Positions 17,839-25,474 of a DNA stretch of 64,000 bases are shown in pieces. The notes beneath the pieces were generated by a model. It searched no databases. It worked only from the letters and a program-made list of their open reading frames with translations, and was not told the origin of the DNA. Both the position numbers and the translations under genes were made by a program. This DNA is from Rhodospirillum sp. (GTDB lineage: Bacteria; Pseudomonadota; Alphaproteobacteria; Rhodospirillales; Rhodospirillaceae): positions 45,593-109,592 of the forward strand of contig JAIOYK010000010.1 of NCBI GenBank assembly GCA_021741145.1, written 5' to 3'. The first letter of the stretch is position 1, and every line of letters begins with the position of its first letter.

Positions 17839-19053
17839 TCACTCTCCGGTCTTGCCGAGGGAGATCCAGTCGGAGGCGGGGATCATCTTCTTCTCGGCCA
17901 TGTCGGCCTTGTAGATACGTCCGACCGGGATGGAGTTGCCGGGAATGGAGATGGGCACGCCGATAATGCCACCGGTGTCGAAGTCGCGGATGCTGTTCAG
18001 GGCGGCTTTCATATTCGCGCCGGTCAGTTCCTTGCCATCCTGGAGGGTCCGCTTGATCGCCTCGGTCATCAACATGGTTGTCAGGAAGCCCTGCATATAG
18101 GCCGTTGACTGATATTCCGGACGTATCTCGCGGATCTTGGCGAGCATCGGCGCGTCGCCCGACGTGTCGTAGTAGTAGTTGTAGGGCATGACTCCCATGA
18201 AGCCGTCTCCAGCTTCACCCATCTTCATGACCATGCTGTTATCCATGGACCAGAAGGTCCCCATGAACTTGCTCTCCATGCCCATTTGTTTGGCTTGGGT
18301 GATGAATTCAGGGATGGGGGCCAGCACATAGCCGTGGAAGATGGTGTAGTCGGGGCGGGCGCGACGCAGTTTCAGCACTTCGGTCGAGACGTCGACGGAC
18401 CCCGGCGGAGTGACAATGGTTTCCACCACGTCCAGGCCCAGGGCGGATGCCTGTTCGGTGCCCTTGGCGATGGGGTCCCGGCCGAATTCCGTGTCGGAAT
18501 GGACGAAGGCCACCTTGGCGCCGGGTTTCTCCTTGGCGATGTATTTCAGCAGAATGCCGATCATCTCCGTATAGTCGGGGCCGGGAATGAACTGCAGGGG
18601 GTATTTCTCCGGGTCATTCAGTTCCGAGGCGAAGGACGCTCCGGCCATGATCATGGTTCCGGCGCGCTCCAGTTCCGGGTTGATGGTCTTGGAGAAGGCC
18701 GTGGAATCTCCGTAATAGAGATTGGTGTGATACTGGCTGGTGATCTTGTTGAAGGCCGCCACCGAGGCATCCACCTTATAGGCGGTGTCCTCGGGCACGT
18801 ATTTCAGCATCCGACCTTCGATGCCACCGGCGTCATTGACGATTTGGACATAGTCCTGGATTCCGGCATGGATGCCCTCTCCGGCGAAGGCAAAAACGCC
18901 GGTCAGGGGAATGGATCCGCCCAGGACGATGTCCGTGGTGGCGTCCTCGGCGGCCCGGGCCGTTGGCGCCATGGCGAGCACGCCGGCGGCCATCCCGGCG
19001 GCGGCGGTCAGGCCCATGAAGGCCCGCCTGTCGATCATATACTTCATACGCAT
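17839..19053 (-). CDS. Periplasmic binding protein of Liv-type transporter (LivK-like)
   Basis: This 404-residue type-1 periplasmic binding protein (HAAT family) determines what the transporter imports. It has a twin-arginine-like signal (MIDRRAFMGLTAAAG, hydrophobic run, APTARA cleavage region), then IVLGGSIPLTGVFAFAGEGIHAG, the classic start of this fold. In-frame ATG codons at 19053, 19047 and nearby make the precise start uncertain by a few residues. Family members in operons with acyl-CoA ligases often bind aromatic or aliphatic acids rather than leucine; the neighbours favour that here, but the ligand is not readable. Confidence 0.88.
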   Translation of the reverse strand: MRMKYMIDRRAFMGLTAAAGMAAGVLAMAPTARAAEDATTDIVLGGSIPLTGVFAFAGEGIHAGIQDYVQIVNDAGGIEGRMLKYVPEDTAYKVDASVAAFNKITSQYHTNLYYGDSTAFSKTINPELERAGTMIMAGASFASELNDPEKYPLQFIPGPDYTEMIGILLKYIAKEKPGAKVAFVHSDTEFGRDPIAKGTEQASALGLDVVETIVTPPGSVDVSTEVLKLRRARPDYTIFHGYVLAPIPEFITQAKQMGMESKFMGTFWSMDNSMVMKMGEAGDGFMGVMPYNYYYDTSGDAPMLAKIREIRPEYQSTAYMQGFLTTMLMTEAIKRTLQDGKELTGANMKAALNSIRDFDTGGIIGVPISIPGNSIPVGRIYKADMAEKKMIPASDWISLGKTGE

Positions 19054-19104
19054 CGTGTTCCTCCCCGCGATCCATCGCGTTGGTTTGTTTTTTTGGGTGT
19101 GTCG

Positions 19105-20148
19105 TCAGGTCTTGAAGGGCCAGAGATGAAAGAACCGCCTGAGGCGGCGCCAGGCTTCGGCCAGACCCCTTGGCTCGAAGATCAAAAATCCGACGATCAG
19201 CGCGCCAAATACGATGGTGCGCACCGGAGAGAGCAGCGCCACGGCGTCGGGCAACCAGGGCGACAAGCCGCCCACGATCAGCTTCAGCGCTTCGGGGACC
19301 ATGGTCATGAAGGTCGCGCCCAGGATGCCGCCCAGGATCGTCCCCATGCCGCCGACGATGATCGCGGCCAGGAAAAAAATGGACATCACCAAGGGGAAGC
19401 TCTCGGGGGTGATCACGCGGAAGAAATAGGCCCACATGCCCCCCGCCACGCCCGCGTAGAAGCTGGACAGGGCGAAGCTGGTCAGCTTGGTGCGCAGGAG
19501 CGGGATCCCCAGCACCTCGGCGGAGATATCACGGTCGCGCACGGCGATGAAGGCGCGTCCCACCCGGGTGCGGAACAGGTTGGCCGCGCCCAGGACCATC
19601 AGGACGGTGATGGGCATGATCACCCAGTACAGCTTTCCCGGCTGGTCGAGGGGGGTTCCAAAAAAGGTCGCGGGCGGCATGGTCAGGCCCGACGCGCCAC
19701 CGGTCACCGCCGTCCAGTTGGCGAAGAGGAAATGGAGGATGACCGAAGCGGCGATGGTGGCGATGGCCAGATAGAGGCCTTTCACCCGCAGACTGGGGGC
19801 ACCGACGACCATGCCGATCAGGCTGGCGGAGCACCCCCCGATGATCAGATTGAGCAGGAAGGGCGTCCCCAGGTTGATTTCCAGCCAGGCGACGGTATAG
19901 GCGCCCACGCCCATGAAGGCGGCCTGTCCCAGGCTGACCAATCCGGTGAAGCCGGTGAGGATATTCAACCCCGTCGCCGAAGCGACGTTGATCGCCACCA
20001 GACAGCCCAGATAGAGCCAATAGGGTCCGGCGAAGAGGGGGAAGAGAACGAGGGCGGCGAGGAGGGCGACCATCCAACGCCGCTGGACGGCGGTGTCGAA
20101 CAGGGCCTCGTCGGCCAGATAGGAGGTTTTTGCCGTTCCAATGCGCAT
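19105..20148 (-). CDS. Liv-type ABC transporter permease (LivM-like)
   Basis: This inner-membrane permease of about 347 residues has roughly nine or ten hydrophobic segments. The LivM-type motif GLNILTGFTGLVSLGQAAFMGVGAY occurs in the first third, and the ATPase-contact region (RVGRAFIAVRDRDISAEVLGI) follows later. The ATG at 20148 is preferred over an upstream in-frame start at 20169 that lies inside the LivH gene. It pairs with LivH to form the membrane channel. Confidence 0.9.
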   Translation of the reverse strand: MRIGTAKTSYLADEALFDTAVQRRWMVALLAALVLFPLFAGPYWLYLGCLVAINVASATGLNILTGFTGLVSLGQAAFMGVGAYTVAWLEINLGTPFLLNLIIGGCSASLIGMVVGAPSLRVKGLYLAIATIAASVILHFLFANWTAVTGGASGLTMPPATFFGTPLDQPGKLYWVIMPITVLMVLGAANLFRTRVGRAFIAVRDRDISAEVLGIPLLRTKLTSFALSSFYAGVAGGMWAYFFRVITPESFPLVMSIFFLAAIIVGGMGTILGGILGATFMTMVPEALKLIVGGLSPWLPDAVALLSPVRTIVFGALIVGFLIFEPRGLAEAWRRLRRFFHLWPFKT

Positions 20149-20149
20149 G

Positions 20150-21028
20150 TCACAGCCGCTCGATTTCATGGGTTCCGAAGAGACCGTGGGGCCGGACCAT
20201 CAGGACCAGGACCAACAGCGAGAAGGTGGTGAGTGTCTTGTATTCGCCGCCCAGAAAGGCTCCGGCCAGGGCTTCCAGAAGGCCGATGGCGAGGCCGGCG
20301 ATCAGCGCGCCGAGCACGCTGTCCAGGCCGCCGACGATGACGACGACCAGGACCGATAGACCAAAGACCCCCATGGTTGGGCTGATGCCGCCAATGGCGC
20401 CCACCAGCATTCCCGCCGCCCCCGCCGTCATGCAGGCGATGACCCAGGACAGCGAGAAGACCTTGGGCACGTCGATCCCCATGGAATAGGCCGCGGCCTG
20501 ATCGCTGGCCGTGGCCCGCAGGGCGACGCCCCCGCGCCAGAACCGGAACAGGATCAGGAAGGCCGTGACCACCAGGCTCGCCACGGCGAAGGCCGTCGCC
20601 ACCTTTGGGGAGACATAGGCCTCGCCCAGGAACAGGGGCTGGGTGGGCATGAATTCAGGCAGGCGCAGCGGATTGGCCCCCCACACCAATTCCACCAGAC
20701 CGACCAGGATGCTGCCCAGACCGATGGTCAGCATGAAAATGCTGATCGGGTTTTCTCCCAACATGGGGCGGATCAGGGTCCGCTCGATGCCAGCGCCCAG
20801 CAGACCGGAGACCAGGAGGGTACCCGGGGCGGCCAGCCAAAAGGGGAGGGCCAGTCCGGCGGAAAAACCGAAGAAGACATAGGCGCCGACCATCAGGATC
20901 TCGCCGATGGCGAGATTGACCACCCGAGTGGCCTTGTAGATGAGGACGAAGGCCAGACCGGTCAGGGCGTAGAGGCCCCCGGCGCCGATCCCGGCCAAGG
21001 AGACTTCCGTCAGGAAGAGCCAATCCAT
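20150..21028 (-). CDS. Liv-type ABC transporter permease (LivH-like)
   Basis: This is the second permease subunit, 292 residues, almost entirely hydrophobic segments. The N-terminal pattern GLYALTGLAFVLIYKATRVVNLAIGEILMVGAY is typical of LivH, as is the loop WRGGVALRATASDQAAAYSMGI. The start codon at 21028 overlaps the LivG stop in an ATGA junction, indicating translational coupling. Confidence 0.9.
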   Translation of the reverse strand: MDWLFLTEVSLAGIGAGGLYALTGLAFVLIYKATRVVNLAIGEILMVGAYVFFGFSAGLALPFWLAAPGTLLVSGLLGAGIERTLIRPMLGENPISIFMLTIGLGSILVGLVELVWGANPLRLPEFMPTQPLFLGEAYVSPKVATAFAVASLVVTAFLILFRFWRGGVALRATASDQAAAYSMGIDVPKVFSLSWVIACMTAGAAGMLVGAIGGISPTMGVFGLSVLVVVIVGGLDSVLGALIAGLAIGLLEALAGAFLGGEYKTLTTFSLLVLVLMVRPHGLFGTHEIERL

Positions 21029-21909
21029 CACACCGCTCCCCTTTTGGCTTGGGCGCCCTGGCGGACGCGGGCTCGCAGGTCTTCCACATTCCCCGATCCC
21101 AGGTAGGCCGCGATGACCTCCGGGTTGGCGGCGACCTCGCGTGGTTTGCCGCTGGCGATGACCTGCCCGAAGTTCAGGACCACCACATGATCGGAGATGT
21201 CCATCACCATGCCCATGTCGTGTTCCACCATCAGGACGGTGACACCCCATTCCTCCTTCACGTCGAGGATGAAGCGGGCCATGTCCTCGGTTTCTTCGCG
21301 ATTCATCCCCGCGACCGGTTCGTCGAGCAGCAGCACCTTGGGGCGCATGGCCAGGGCGCGGGCCAGTTCCACCCGCTTGCGCAGGCCATAGGAGAGGGCG
21401 GAGACGGGGGCCTTGCGGATATGATCGATCTCGAGGAAGTCGATGATCTTCTCCTCGATTTCGCGACGCAGCTCCATCTCTTCGCGTCGTGCCCGCCCCC
21501 GGTACCAAAGAGCGTCCAGAACGCCGGACTTCATGTGGGCATGGCGGCCCAACTTGATGTTGTCCAGAACGGTCATTCCATGGAAAAGCGAGATATTCTG
21601 AAAGGTTCGGGCCAAGCCCAATTGAGCGCGAGCTGGCGCGCGCAGAGCATCGATGGAGGCCCCCCTGAAGCGGATGGCGCCCGCGGCGGGCTTGTAGAAC
21701 CCGGAGACGGTGTTGAATAACGAGGTCTTTCCGGCGCCATTGGGGCCGATGATCGAGGTCACGGATCCTTCCCTTGCCTCGAAGGATACGCCGTTAAGGA
21801 CACGCAGACCGCCGAAGAACAACATCAGACCATCCACCGCCAGGGCGGGAGGGCCGGACGGGAGAGGCAGCTCCGGCAACAGGCGCGAGGGATCAACGTC
21901 AATGGCCAT
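21028..21909 (-). CDS. Liv-type ABC transporter ATPase (LivG-like)
   Basis: This is the ATPase partner of the LivF-like protein, 293 residues. Walker A is GPNGAGKTSLFNTVSGF, the signature is LSYGLRKRVELARALA and Walker B is VLLLDEPVAGMN. The LivG-type C-terminal extension is present. ATG 21909 is preceded by GAGGGAGG about ten bases upstream; a longer frame to 22077 has no better start. It opens the transporter genes. A small open frame (21899-22150) ends just inside this gene. Confidence 0.9.
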   Translation of the reverse strand: MAIDVDPSRLLPELPLPSGPPALAVDGLMLFFGGLRVLNGVSFEAREGSVTSIIGPNGAGKTSLFNTVSGFYKPAAGAIRFRGASIDALRAPARAQLGLARTFQNISLFHGMTVLDNIKLGRHAHMKSGVLDALWYRGRARREEMELRREIEEKIIDFLEIDHIRKAPVSALSYGLRKRVELARALAMRPKVLLLDEPVAGMNREETEDMARFILDVKEEWGVTVLMVEHDMGMVMDISDHVVVLNFGQVIASGKPREVAANPEVIAAYLGSGNVEDLRARVRQGAQAKRGAV

Positions 21910-22150
21910 GGACGCGGGCCTCCCTCTTCGCGGGGGAGGGGCCAAACGCTCCGCCGCCTTCAACAGAGTCACCCGTCGGGGCACCCGGCTTTTGGTCCTG
22001 TATCTCCTTTTCAAACTCCGGCTGAAGTCGGAGTTTGGGTCGATACACGAATCGGGCCTGGTCCACGTCGGGGACAAGCCGCGACCCAGCGAAACCGACG
22101 CGACGGGTCAGCGGTTCATGGTCCAAATGGACCGGTGTGATGTCTGGCAA
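21899..22150 (-). CDS. Possible small protein, translationally coupled to LivG
   Basis: This 83-residue frame starts with TTG at 22150 preceded by a strong GGGAGGAG ribosome-binding site about five bases upstream, and ends inside the first codons of livG, an arrangement typical of coupled genes. The product (MPDITPVHLDHEPLTRRVGF, then a charged middle with VYRPKLRLQPEFEKEI) is hydrophilic, has no signal peptide and matches no family I recognise. Codon third positions are GC-rich like neighbouring genes. If real it would fill most of the otherwise unexplained 318-base gap before livG. Alternatively this is a leader region and the frame is accidental. Confidence 0.4.
   Translation of the reverse strand: MPDITPVHLDHEPLTRRVGFAGSRLVPDVDQARFVYRPKLRLQPEFEKEIQDQKPGAPTGDSVEGGGAFGPSPAKREARVHGH
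22012..22037. promoter_or_regulatory. Inverted repeat upstream of livG
   Basis: CAAACTCCG and CGGAGTTTG form a perfect 9-bp inverted repeat with an 8-base loop. It lies about 100 bases before the livG start. No T run follows on either strand, so an intrinsic terminator is unlikely. It could be an mRNA structure or simply coding sequence of the small frame that spans it. Confidence 0.3.
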
Positions 22151-22174
22151 GGTCTCCTCCCTGGTGACCCCCGT

Positions 22175-22190
22175 GCCCCATTTTTGGGGC
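22175..22190 (-). terminator. Short hairpin after the GntR regulator
   Basis: GCCCC and GGGGC arms enclose a six-base ATTTTT loop 38 to 53 bases past the stop of the GntR gene. It is a plausible partial terminator separating the regulator from the transporter operon, although there is no T tract after it on the - strand. Confidence 0.35.
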
Positions 22191-22227
22191 TTCGGGTGTT
22201 TGCCGCGTTGCGGAAATCGGCTAGGCG

Positions 22228-23025
22228 CTAAGACGTTCCCCGCGTTTGAAAAATACTGTCGAAGGGAATGCGGTCGACGGGATCATCCAGTGTCCGTCCG
22301 GTGCGTAGGAACCCCTTCCCGAAGTCCGCGACGTGGCGGCGCATCCAGGCGCGGGCGTCCTCCACGTCCCGGCGGACGAGGGCGTCATACAGTTTCTCGT
22401 GGGCGGCGAGGAGGCGGGGCGCCGCCTCTGGAACATGCTCGAAGATCGGCTGCGTGGCCGTATAGATGAGCAGACTGGCCGGTTCCCGGGCCAGTTGAAG
22501 CACGCGATTGCCTGTCGCCACGGCGACCAGCGAGTGGAATTCGGTATCCAATTCGGCCAAGCGGATGGGCTCGGACAGGGCGTCGCGGGTCCGCTCCAGG
22601 TTTCGAGCGATGGCTTGTAAGTCATCATCGGTGCGGTGCGCGACGGCGAGTTCAATGGCGCTGCGCTCCAGCATGTCGATGGCTTCATATAACTCGCGGA
22701 AGGTCACTTGATGAAGGATGAGGGCCCGGCTGACGCGGGTGGCGAGCTTGCCCTGGCGAGGCAGACTCGCGACGAGCCGTCGACTGGATTCCCGACGGAT
22801 CAGGCCGGATTGCTCCAGGCAACGGATGCCCTCCCGGACGGTCGAGCGATTGACCCCGAATTGTTTGACCAAGTCGGCTTCCGTGCCGATTGGCTCTCCC
22901 GGTGGGATGTGACCGCTAACAATCTCCCGTTCAATGGCCTCGGCGACGAGCTGATAGGCCGGAAGAGGACTTATCCGTTCAAAGCGATCCGTTTCTGGGG
23001 AATGGGGCGGGGTCATTATGTCCAT
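22228..23025 (-). CDS. GntR-family transcriptional regulator, FadR/FCD subfamily
   Basis: This 265-residue regulator has an N-terminal winged helix-turn-helix (about residues 20-90: LVAEAIEREIVSGHIPPGE, then LVKQFGVNRSTVREGIRCLE) and a C-terminal all-helical FCD ligand-binding domain (about 105-240) with the usual acidic and histidine-rich metal/ligand region (LDTEFHSLVAVATGN). It probably represses the Liv transporter and CoA-catabolic genes downstream on the same strand until an organic acid or acyl-CoA binds. ATGs at 23025 and 23016 are both possible. A perfect TTTGTC/GACAAA inverted repeat just upstream of the start suggests autoregulation. Confidence 0.88.
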   Translation of the reverse strand: MDIMTPPHSPETDRFERISPLPAYQLVAEAIEREIVSGHIPPGEPIGTEADLVKQFGVNRSTVREGIRCLEQSGLIRRESSRRLVASLPRQGKLATRVSRALILHQVTFRELYEAIDMLERSAIELAVAHRTDDDLQAIARNLERTRDALSEPIRLAELDTEFHSLVAVATGNRVLQLAREPASLLIYTATQPIFEHVPEAAPRLLAAHEKLYDALVRRDVEDARAWMRRHVADFGKGFLRTGRTLDDPVDRIPFDSIFQTRGTS

Positions 23026-23032
23026 TGATCCG

Positions 23033-23045
23033 TTTGTCCGACAAA
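23033..23045. promoter_or_regulatory. Candidate GntR operator
   Basis: TTTGTC and GACAAA flank a single central C, a perfect 6-bp inverted repeat eight bases upstream of the GntR start. GntR/FCD proteins bind short palindromes of the general type TTGTCnGACAA, often in their own promoter. The palindrome is seen; the regulatory role is inferred. Confidence 0.5.
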
Positions 23046-23107
23046 CCGACTATGCAGACAAGCGGTGGACCTGTCAAGTTTGACGGGCGTGGTTTTCGAT
23101 CAAGGGG

Positions 23108-23231
23108 TGGGAGGGCCAGGGTGGGAGGGCCAGGGTGGGAGGGCCAGGGTGGGAGGGCCAGGGTGGGAGGGCCAGGGTGGGAGGGCCAGGGTGGGAGGGC
23201 CAGGGTGGGAGGGTCAGGGTGGGAGAGCCGG
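23108..23231. repeat. 14-bp G-rich tandem repeat array
   Basis: The unit TGGGAGGGCCAGGG occurs seven times perfectly (23108-23205), then once with one substitution (C to T) and once more as a decayed partial copy. Each unit carries three runs of three G on the + strand, so the array could form G-quadruplexes. It lies in the 434-base gap 23026-23459 between the GntR gene and the hydroxylase-like gene. The rest of that gap (23232-23459) holds a protein-like fragment on the - strand (see that entry). Confidence 0.9.
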
Positions 23232-23422
23232 TCACGGCGAGACTGGAACCGGGTGGCCATGCGGGAAATGAAATCCAGTCGCTTCGCCGCCTCCGGCCCG
23301 CCACCGGCGGGTGTTCCACCTAAAAGGCCCAGGAGCCCTCCGCTGACGACTGCCATCGTTCGATGGTCCAGAAGGCGGTCAATGTCCCGCGGCTTTTCAA
23401 GAATTCAGGCTGTTATCCCCGG
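23225..23422 (-). pseudogene. Possible decayed gene fragment running into the tandem repeat
   Basis: The - strand frame through here reads as ordinary protein: EKPRDIDRLLDHRTMAVVSG, then a Gly/Leu run, and later AAKRLDFISRMATRFQSRRD. It has a stop just upstream, an ATG at 23356 with no ribosome-binding site, and then runs into the tandem repeat, which it would read as Pro-rich 14-residue repeats. It may be a remnant of a gene or only a lucky frame. No family is recognised. Confidence 0.25.
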
Positions 23423-23459
23423 ATTTCCTCGTCCGGATTTCCTTGATGAATCCGCATTC

Positions 23460-24275
23460 TTATCCCTTCCTGTCTGGGATGGGTGGCAGTTTGTCCACGG
23501 GGAACTGTTTGTTTGTCGCGGCGACGATTCGCCGGGCGTAGTGGAGCGCCGCGGTGGCGCGCTGAAACCAGGCGATGGCCCGTGCGGGCCAGGGCATCTT
23601 GCGTTCCAGGTCGACGATCAACACCGCACGGGTTTCCGAGCAGGGGTTGAAGATCTCGTGGTCCCAGGAGTCGTCGAAGAGCATGCTCTCGCCGGTCTTC
23701 CAGGTGTAGATCTGGTCCTTGGCCCGAATGTAAGGCGTGTTCTCCTCGGGCACGCGCAGGCCCAGGTGATAGCGCAGGTACACCCGTGATGGCCCCACAT
23801 GGGCGGGAATGTGCTTGCCGGGTTCCAACACCGAGAAAAAGGCCTGATAGATCCCGGGGATTTCGCGCAGCATCTCCAGCAATTCGGGACAGAGTCGTTT
23901 TGCCGCCTCGGGCTCCTGGCCAAAACAGGTCAACATGAAGACCCCCCAACGCGCCTCGCGCTGGGTTCGGCCCGAGGAGTAGATCACGTCGTGGTCGATC
24001 ATGTGATAGGGCGGCAACCGGTCCACGGCCGCGGTCACCCGGTCATAGGAGTCGCGGATCAACGGAAAGGCCTTGTCCAGGGTCCGCAAGGCGGGCTCTT
24101 CCTGGTCGATGTCGAAGAAGACCGGCCGGTTCTCCCCACCCACCCAGATATCGAAAATCGGATTGAGCCAACCCGCCAAGTTGTACAGCGCGTATTTGCG
24201 CCGCAACCGCCGCCAAAGGGGTTTCCATGGGGAGAGGCGGGGCGATGGGGACGTCGCTTGGTCGGGATCTGTCAT
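23460..24275 (-). CDS. Aspartyl/asparaginyl beta-hydroxylase-family dioxygenase
   Basis: This 271-residue Fe(II)/2-oxoglutarate dioxygenase of the AspH/LpxO family has iron-binding histidines likely to be His159 (PAHVGPSRVYLR) and His206 (DDSWDHEIFN), 47 residues apart, with Arg216 (ETRAVLIVDL) placed ten residues later for 2-oxoglutarate. This spacing is close to that of mammalian aspartyl beta-hydroxylase. The N-terminal part (WRRLRRKYALYNLAGWLNPIF) is basic then hydrophobic and could touch the membrane. In bacteria the family includes LpxO (lipid A 2-hydroxylation) and hydroxylases of peptides or free amino acids; nothing adjacent settles which. It stands alone between the catabolic operon and the AT-rich leader of the large cluster. 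Confidence 0.85.
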   Translation of the reverse strand: MTDPDQATSPSPRLSPWKPLWRRLRRKYALYNLAGWLNPIFDIWVGGENRPVFFDIDQEEPALRTLDKAFPLIRDSYDRVTAAVDRLPPYHMIDHDVIYSSGRTQREARWGVFMLTCFGQEPEAAKRLCPELLEMLREIPGIYQAFFSVLEPGKHIPAHVGPSRVYLRYHLGLRVPEENTPYIRAKDQIYTWKTGESMLFDDSWDHEIFNPCSETRAVLIVDLERKMPWPARAIAWFQRATAALHYARRIVAATNKQFPVDKLPPIPDRKG

Positions 24276-24823
24276 GGAAGGCTCTCCTTGGCGATCAACC
24301 TATGGGGACATTTCTAAAAATGCTAAAGACAATTAAGAGAAAAAATATATCATAAAAACACTGATAAGTAGCTATTGGTGGCGTCGAAATGGTGAAGATG
24401 AGACTGGTCTGGTCCACCTCCAGGGCGAGGATGACCTGCTGACGCACCGTAAAAAGACACGTTAAGAGTGTTTTTCTTCTGAGTTGAATGAAATGGAAGG
24501 ATCCTCGACCAGAGATGCCGATGGATCAAAAATTTAGGGCTTCCATTTGTCGTGTGGTGCCATGGAAGTGGGTCAAGAATCAAATAAGCAATTGTTTTTA
24601 TGGTATAAAATAAAAGACACGTAAAAATTGTTTATATAAATAAAAAAAACTAAACCGTTTGATTTCGCGCTGTTTGTCCTGTATAAAAATCTCATAACGG
24701 TTGTTAAACGTAAAAAATGCCGTTTTGAGTGTGCATCTAAAGATTGCTTTTACTCCCGGGTGAAGAGGTCCTCCGAGCCTGATTCGCTCTCTATCCGTCC
24801 AAACACTCGTCAGGGGAATATCC
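24276..24823 (+). promoter_or_regulatory. AT-rich 548-bp leader before the large orphan cluster
   Basis: This gap has no convincing gene and is strikingly richer in A and T than everything around it, with runs such as AAAAAATATATCATAAAAA and TATATAAATAAAAAAAAC. The 11-mer AAAAGACACGT occurs twice, at 24452-24462 and 24612-24622, exactly 160 bases apart, and CGTAAAAA recurs at about 24448, 24620 and 24709. A weak hairpin (AAAAAGACAC with GTGTTTTT) lies at 24451-24475. It presumably carries the promoter of the downstream cluster and may be bound by an H-NS/MucR-like silencer; no single -35/-10 pair stands out. Confidence 0.5.
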
Positions 24824-25447
24824 ATGGCCCTTACCGATAGCCAAAAGGCTTTCCTATCCGCGCGCCTGGAGGCCGCGGGAGGTTCCTTCGCCGATATCGA
24901 GGCAAAGTCCTTCGGTCCGTCCACCCATCAGGGGCCGATGATCGTATCGAGTGATCCGACCCGCGATAACATGAGTTCCAAGAAGGTCGAGGTGAAGGAT
25001 CTCGCCCAGTACAAGGCCGTGGGTGGTCCGCCTGACAGCCACTTTGACAAAAGCGCCGGGGCCGACCGTCACATCACTTATCTGGATCCGCCCAAGGTCG
25101 ACTACGCCGGTTTAAAGGCCAAGGCGAAGGCCGATAGCTGCGCCCTGGAATCCCTGCTTGGATCCGACGAGTTGGACAGCCTGGGCACGCAGATGAGGGC
25201 CTACGTGCTGGGTGATAGCCGCAAGGTGCCCAAGGAACACGAGGAGATGATCAACGCCGTGAAGTTTCCCATGACCGCGGTCATGGCCGGCGGCGAGGAC
25301 ATCACCATCACCGCGCAAAATCCCCTGATCCTCGAAGGGGATGCCCCCATCACCCTGCACTACGGGACGATGACCATCGAGAAAGGCGGGTACATCGAGG
25401 CCAACGTGCCGGTGACCCTCAACGTCACCCATATGATCATCGAGTGA
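24824..25447 (+). CDS. Small beta-rich orphan protein, first gene of the large cluster
   Basis: This 207-residue protein has no signal peptide and no recognised family. The N-terminal half is polar and Lys/Asp-rich. The C-terminal 65 residues alternate polar and hydrophobic positions (EDITITAQNPLILEGDAPIT, then TIEKGGYIEANVPVTLNVTH), which suggests a short beta-solenoid or sandwich. That segment resembles residues 100-155 of the protein encoded at 28802-29878 (VRFALDDLVIRSGDTVLI, then AIEPGGRLVVEAPLTLTIGQL), so the two share a domain. The ATG at 24824 follows CAGGGGAATATCC. It is first in a chain of closely spaced genes and is followed 27 bases later by a Gly-rich protein gene. Confidence 0.8.
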   Translation: MALTDSQKAFLSARLEAAGGSFADIEAKSFGPSTHQGPMIVSSDPTRDNMSSKKVEVKDLAQYKAVGGPPDSHFDKSAGADRHITYLDPPKVDYAGLKAKAKADSCALESLLGSDELDSLGTQMRAYVLGDSRKVPKEHEEMINAVKFPMTAVMAGGEDITITAQNPLILEGDAPITLHYGTMTIEKGGYIEANVPVTLNVTHMIIE

Positions 25448-25474
25448 ACCAGCGGCGAGAGGGAGAACACGGCG

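Noticed and set aside
22120..22133. GGTCCAAATGGACC as a second GntR operator
   Set aside because: The 6-bp palindrome lies inside the candidate small gene, is short enough to arise by chance and differs from the palindrome at the regulator's own start.
23108..23231. CRISPR array
   Set aside because: The units are directly adjacent 14-mers with no variable spacers and no cas genes nearby.
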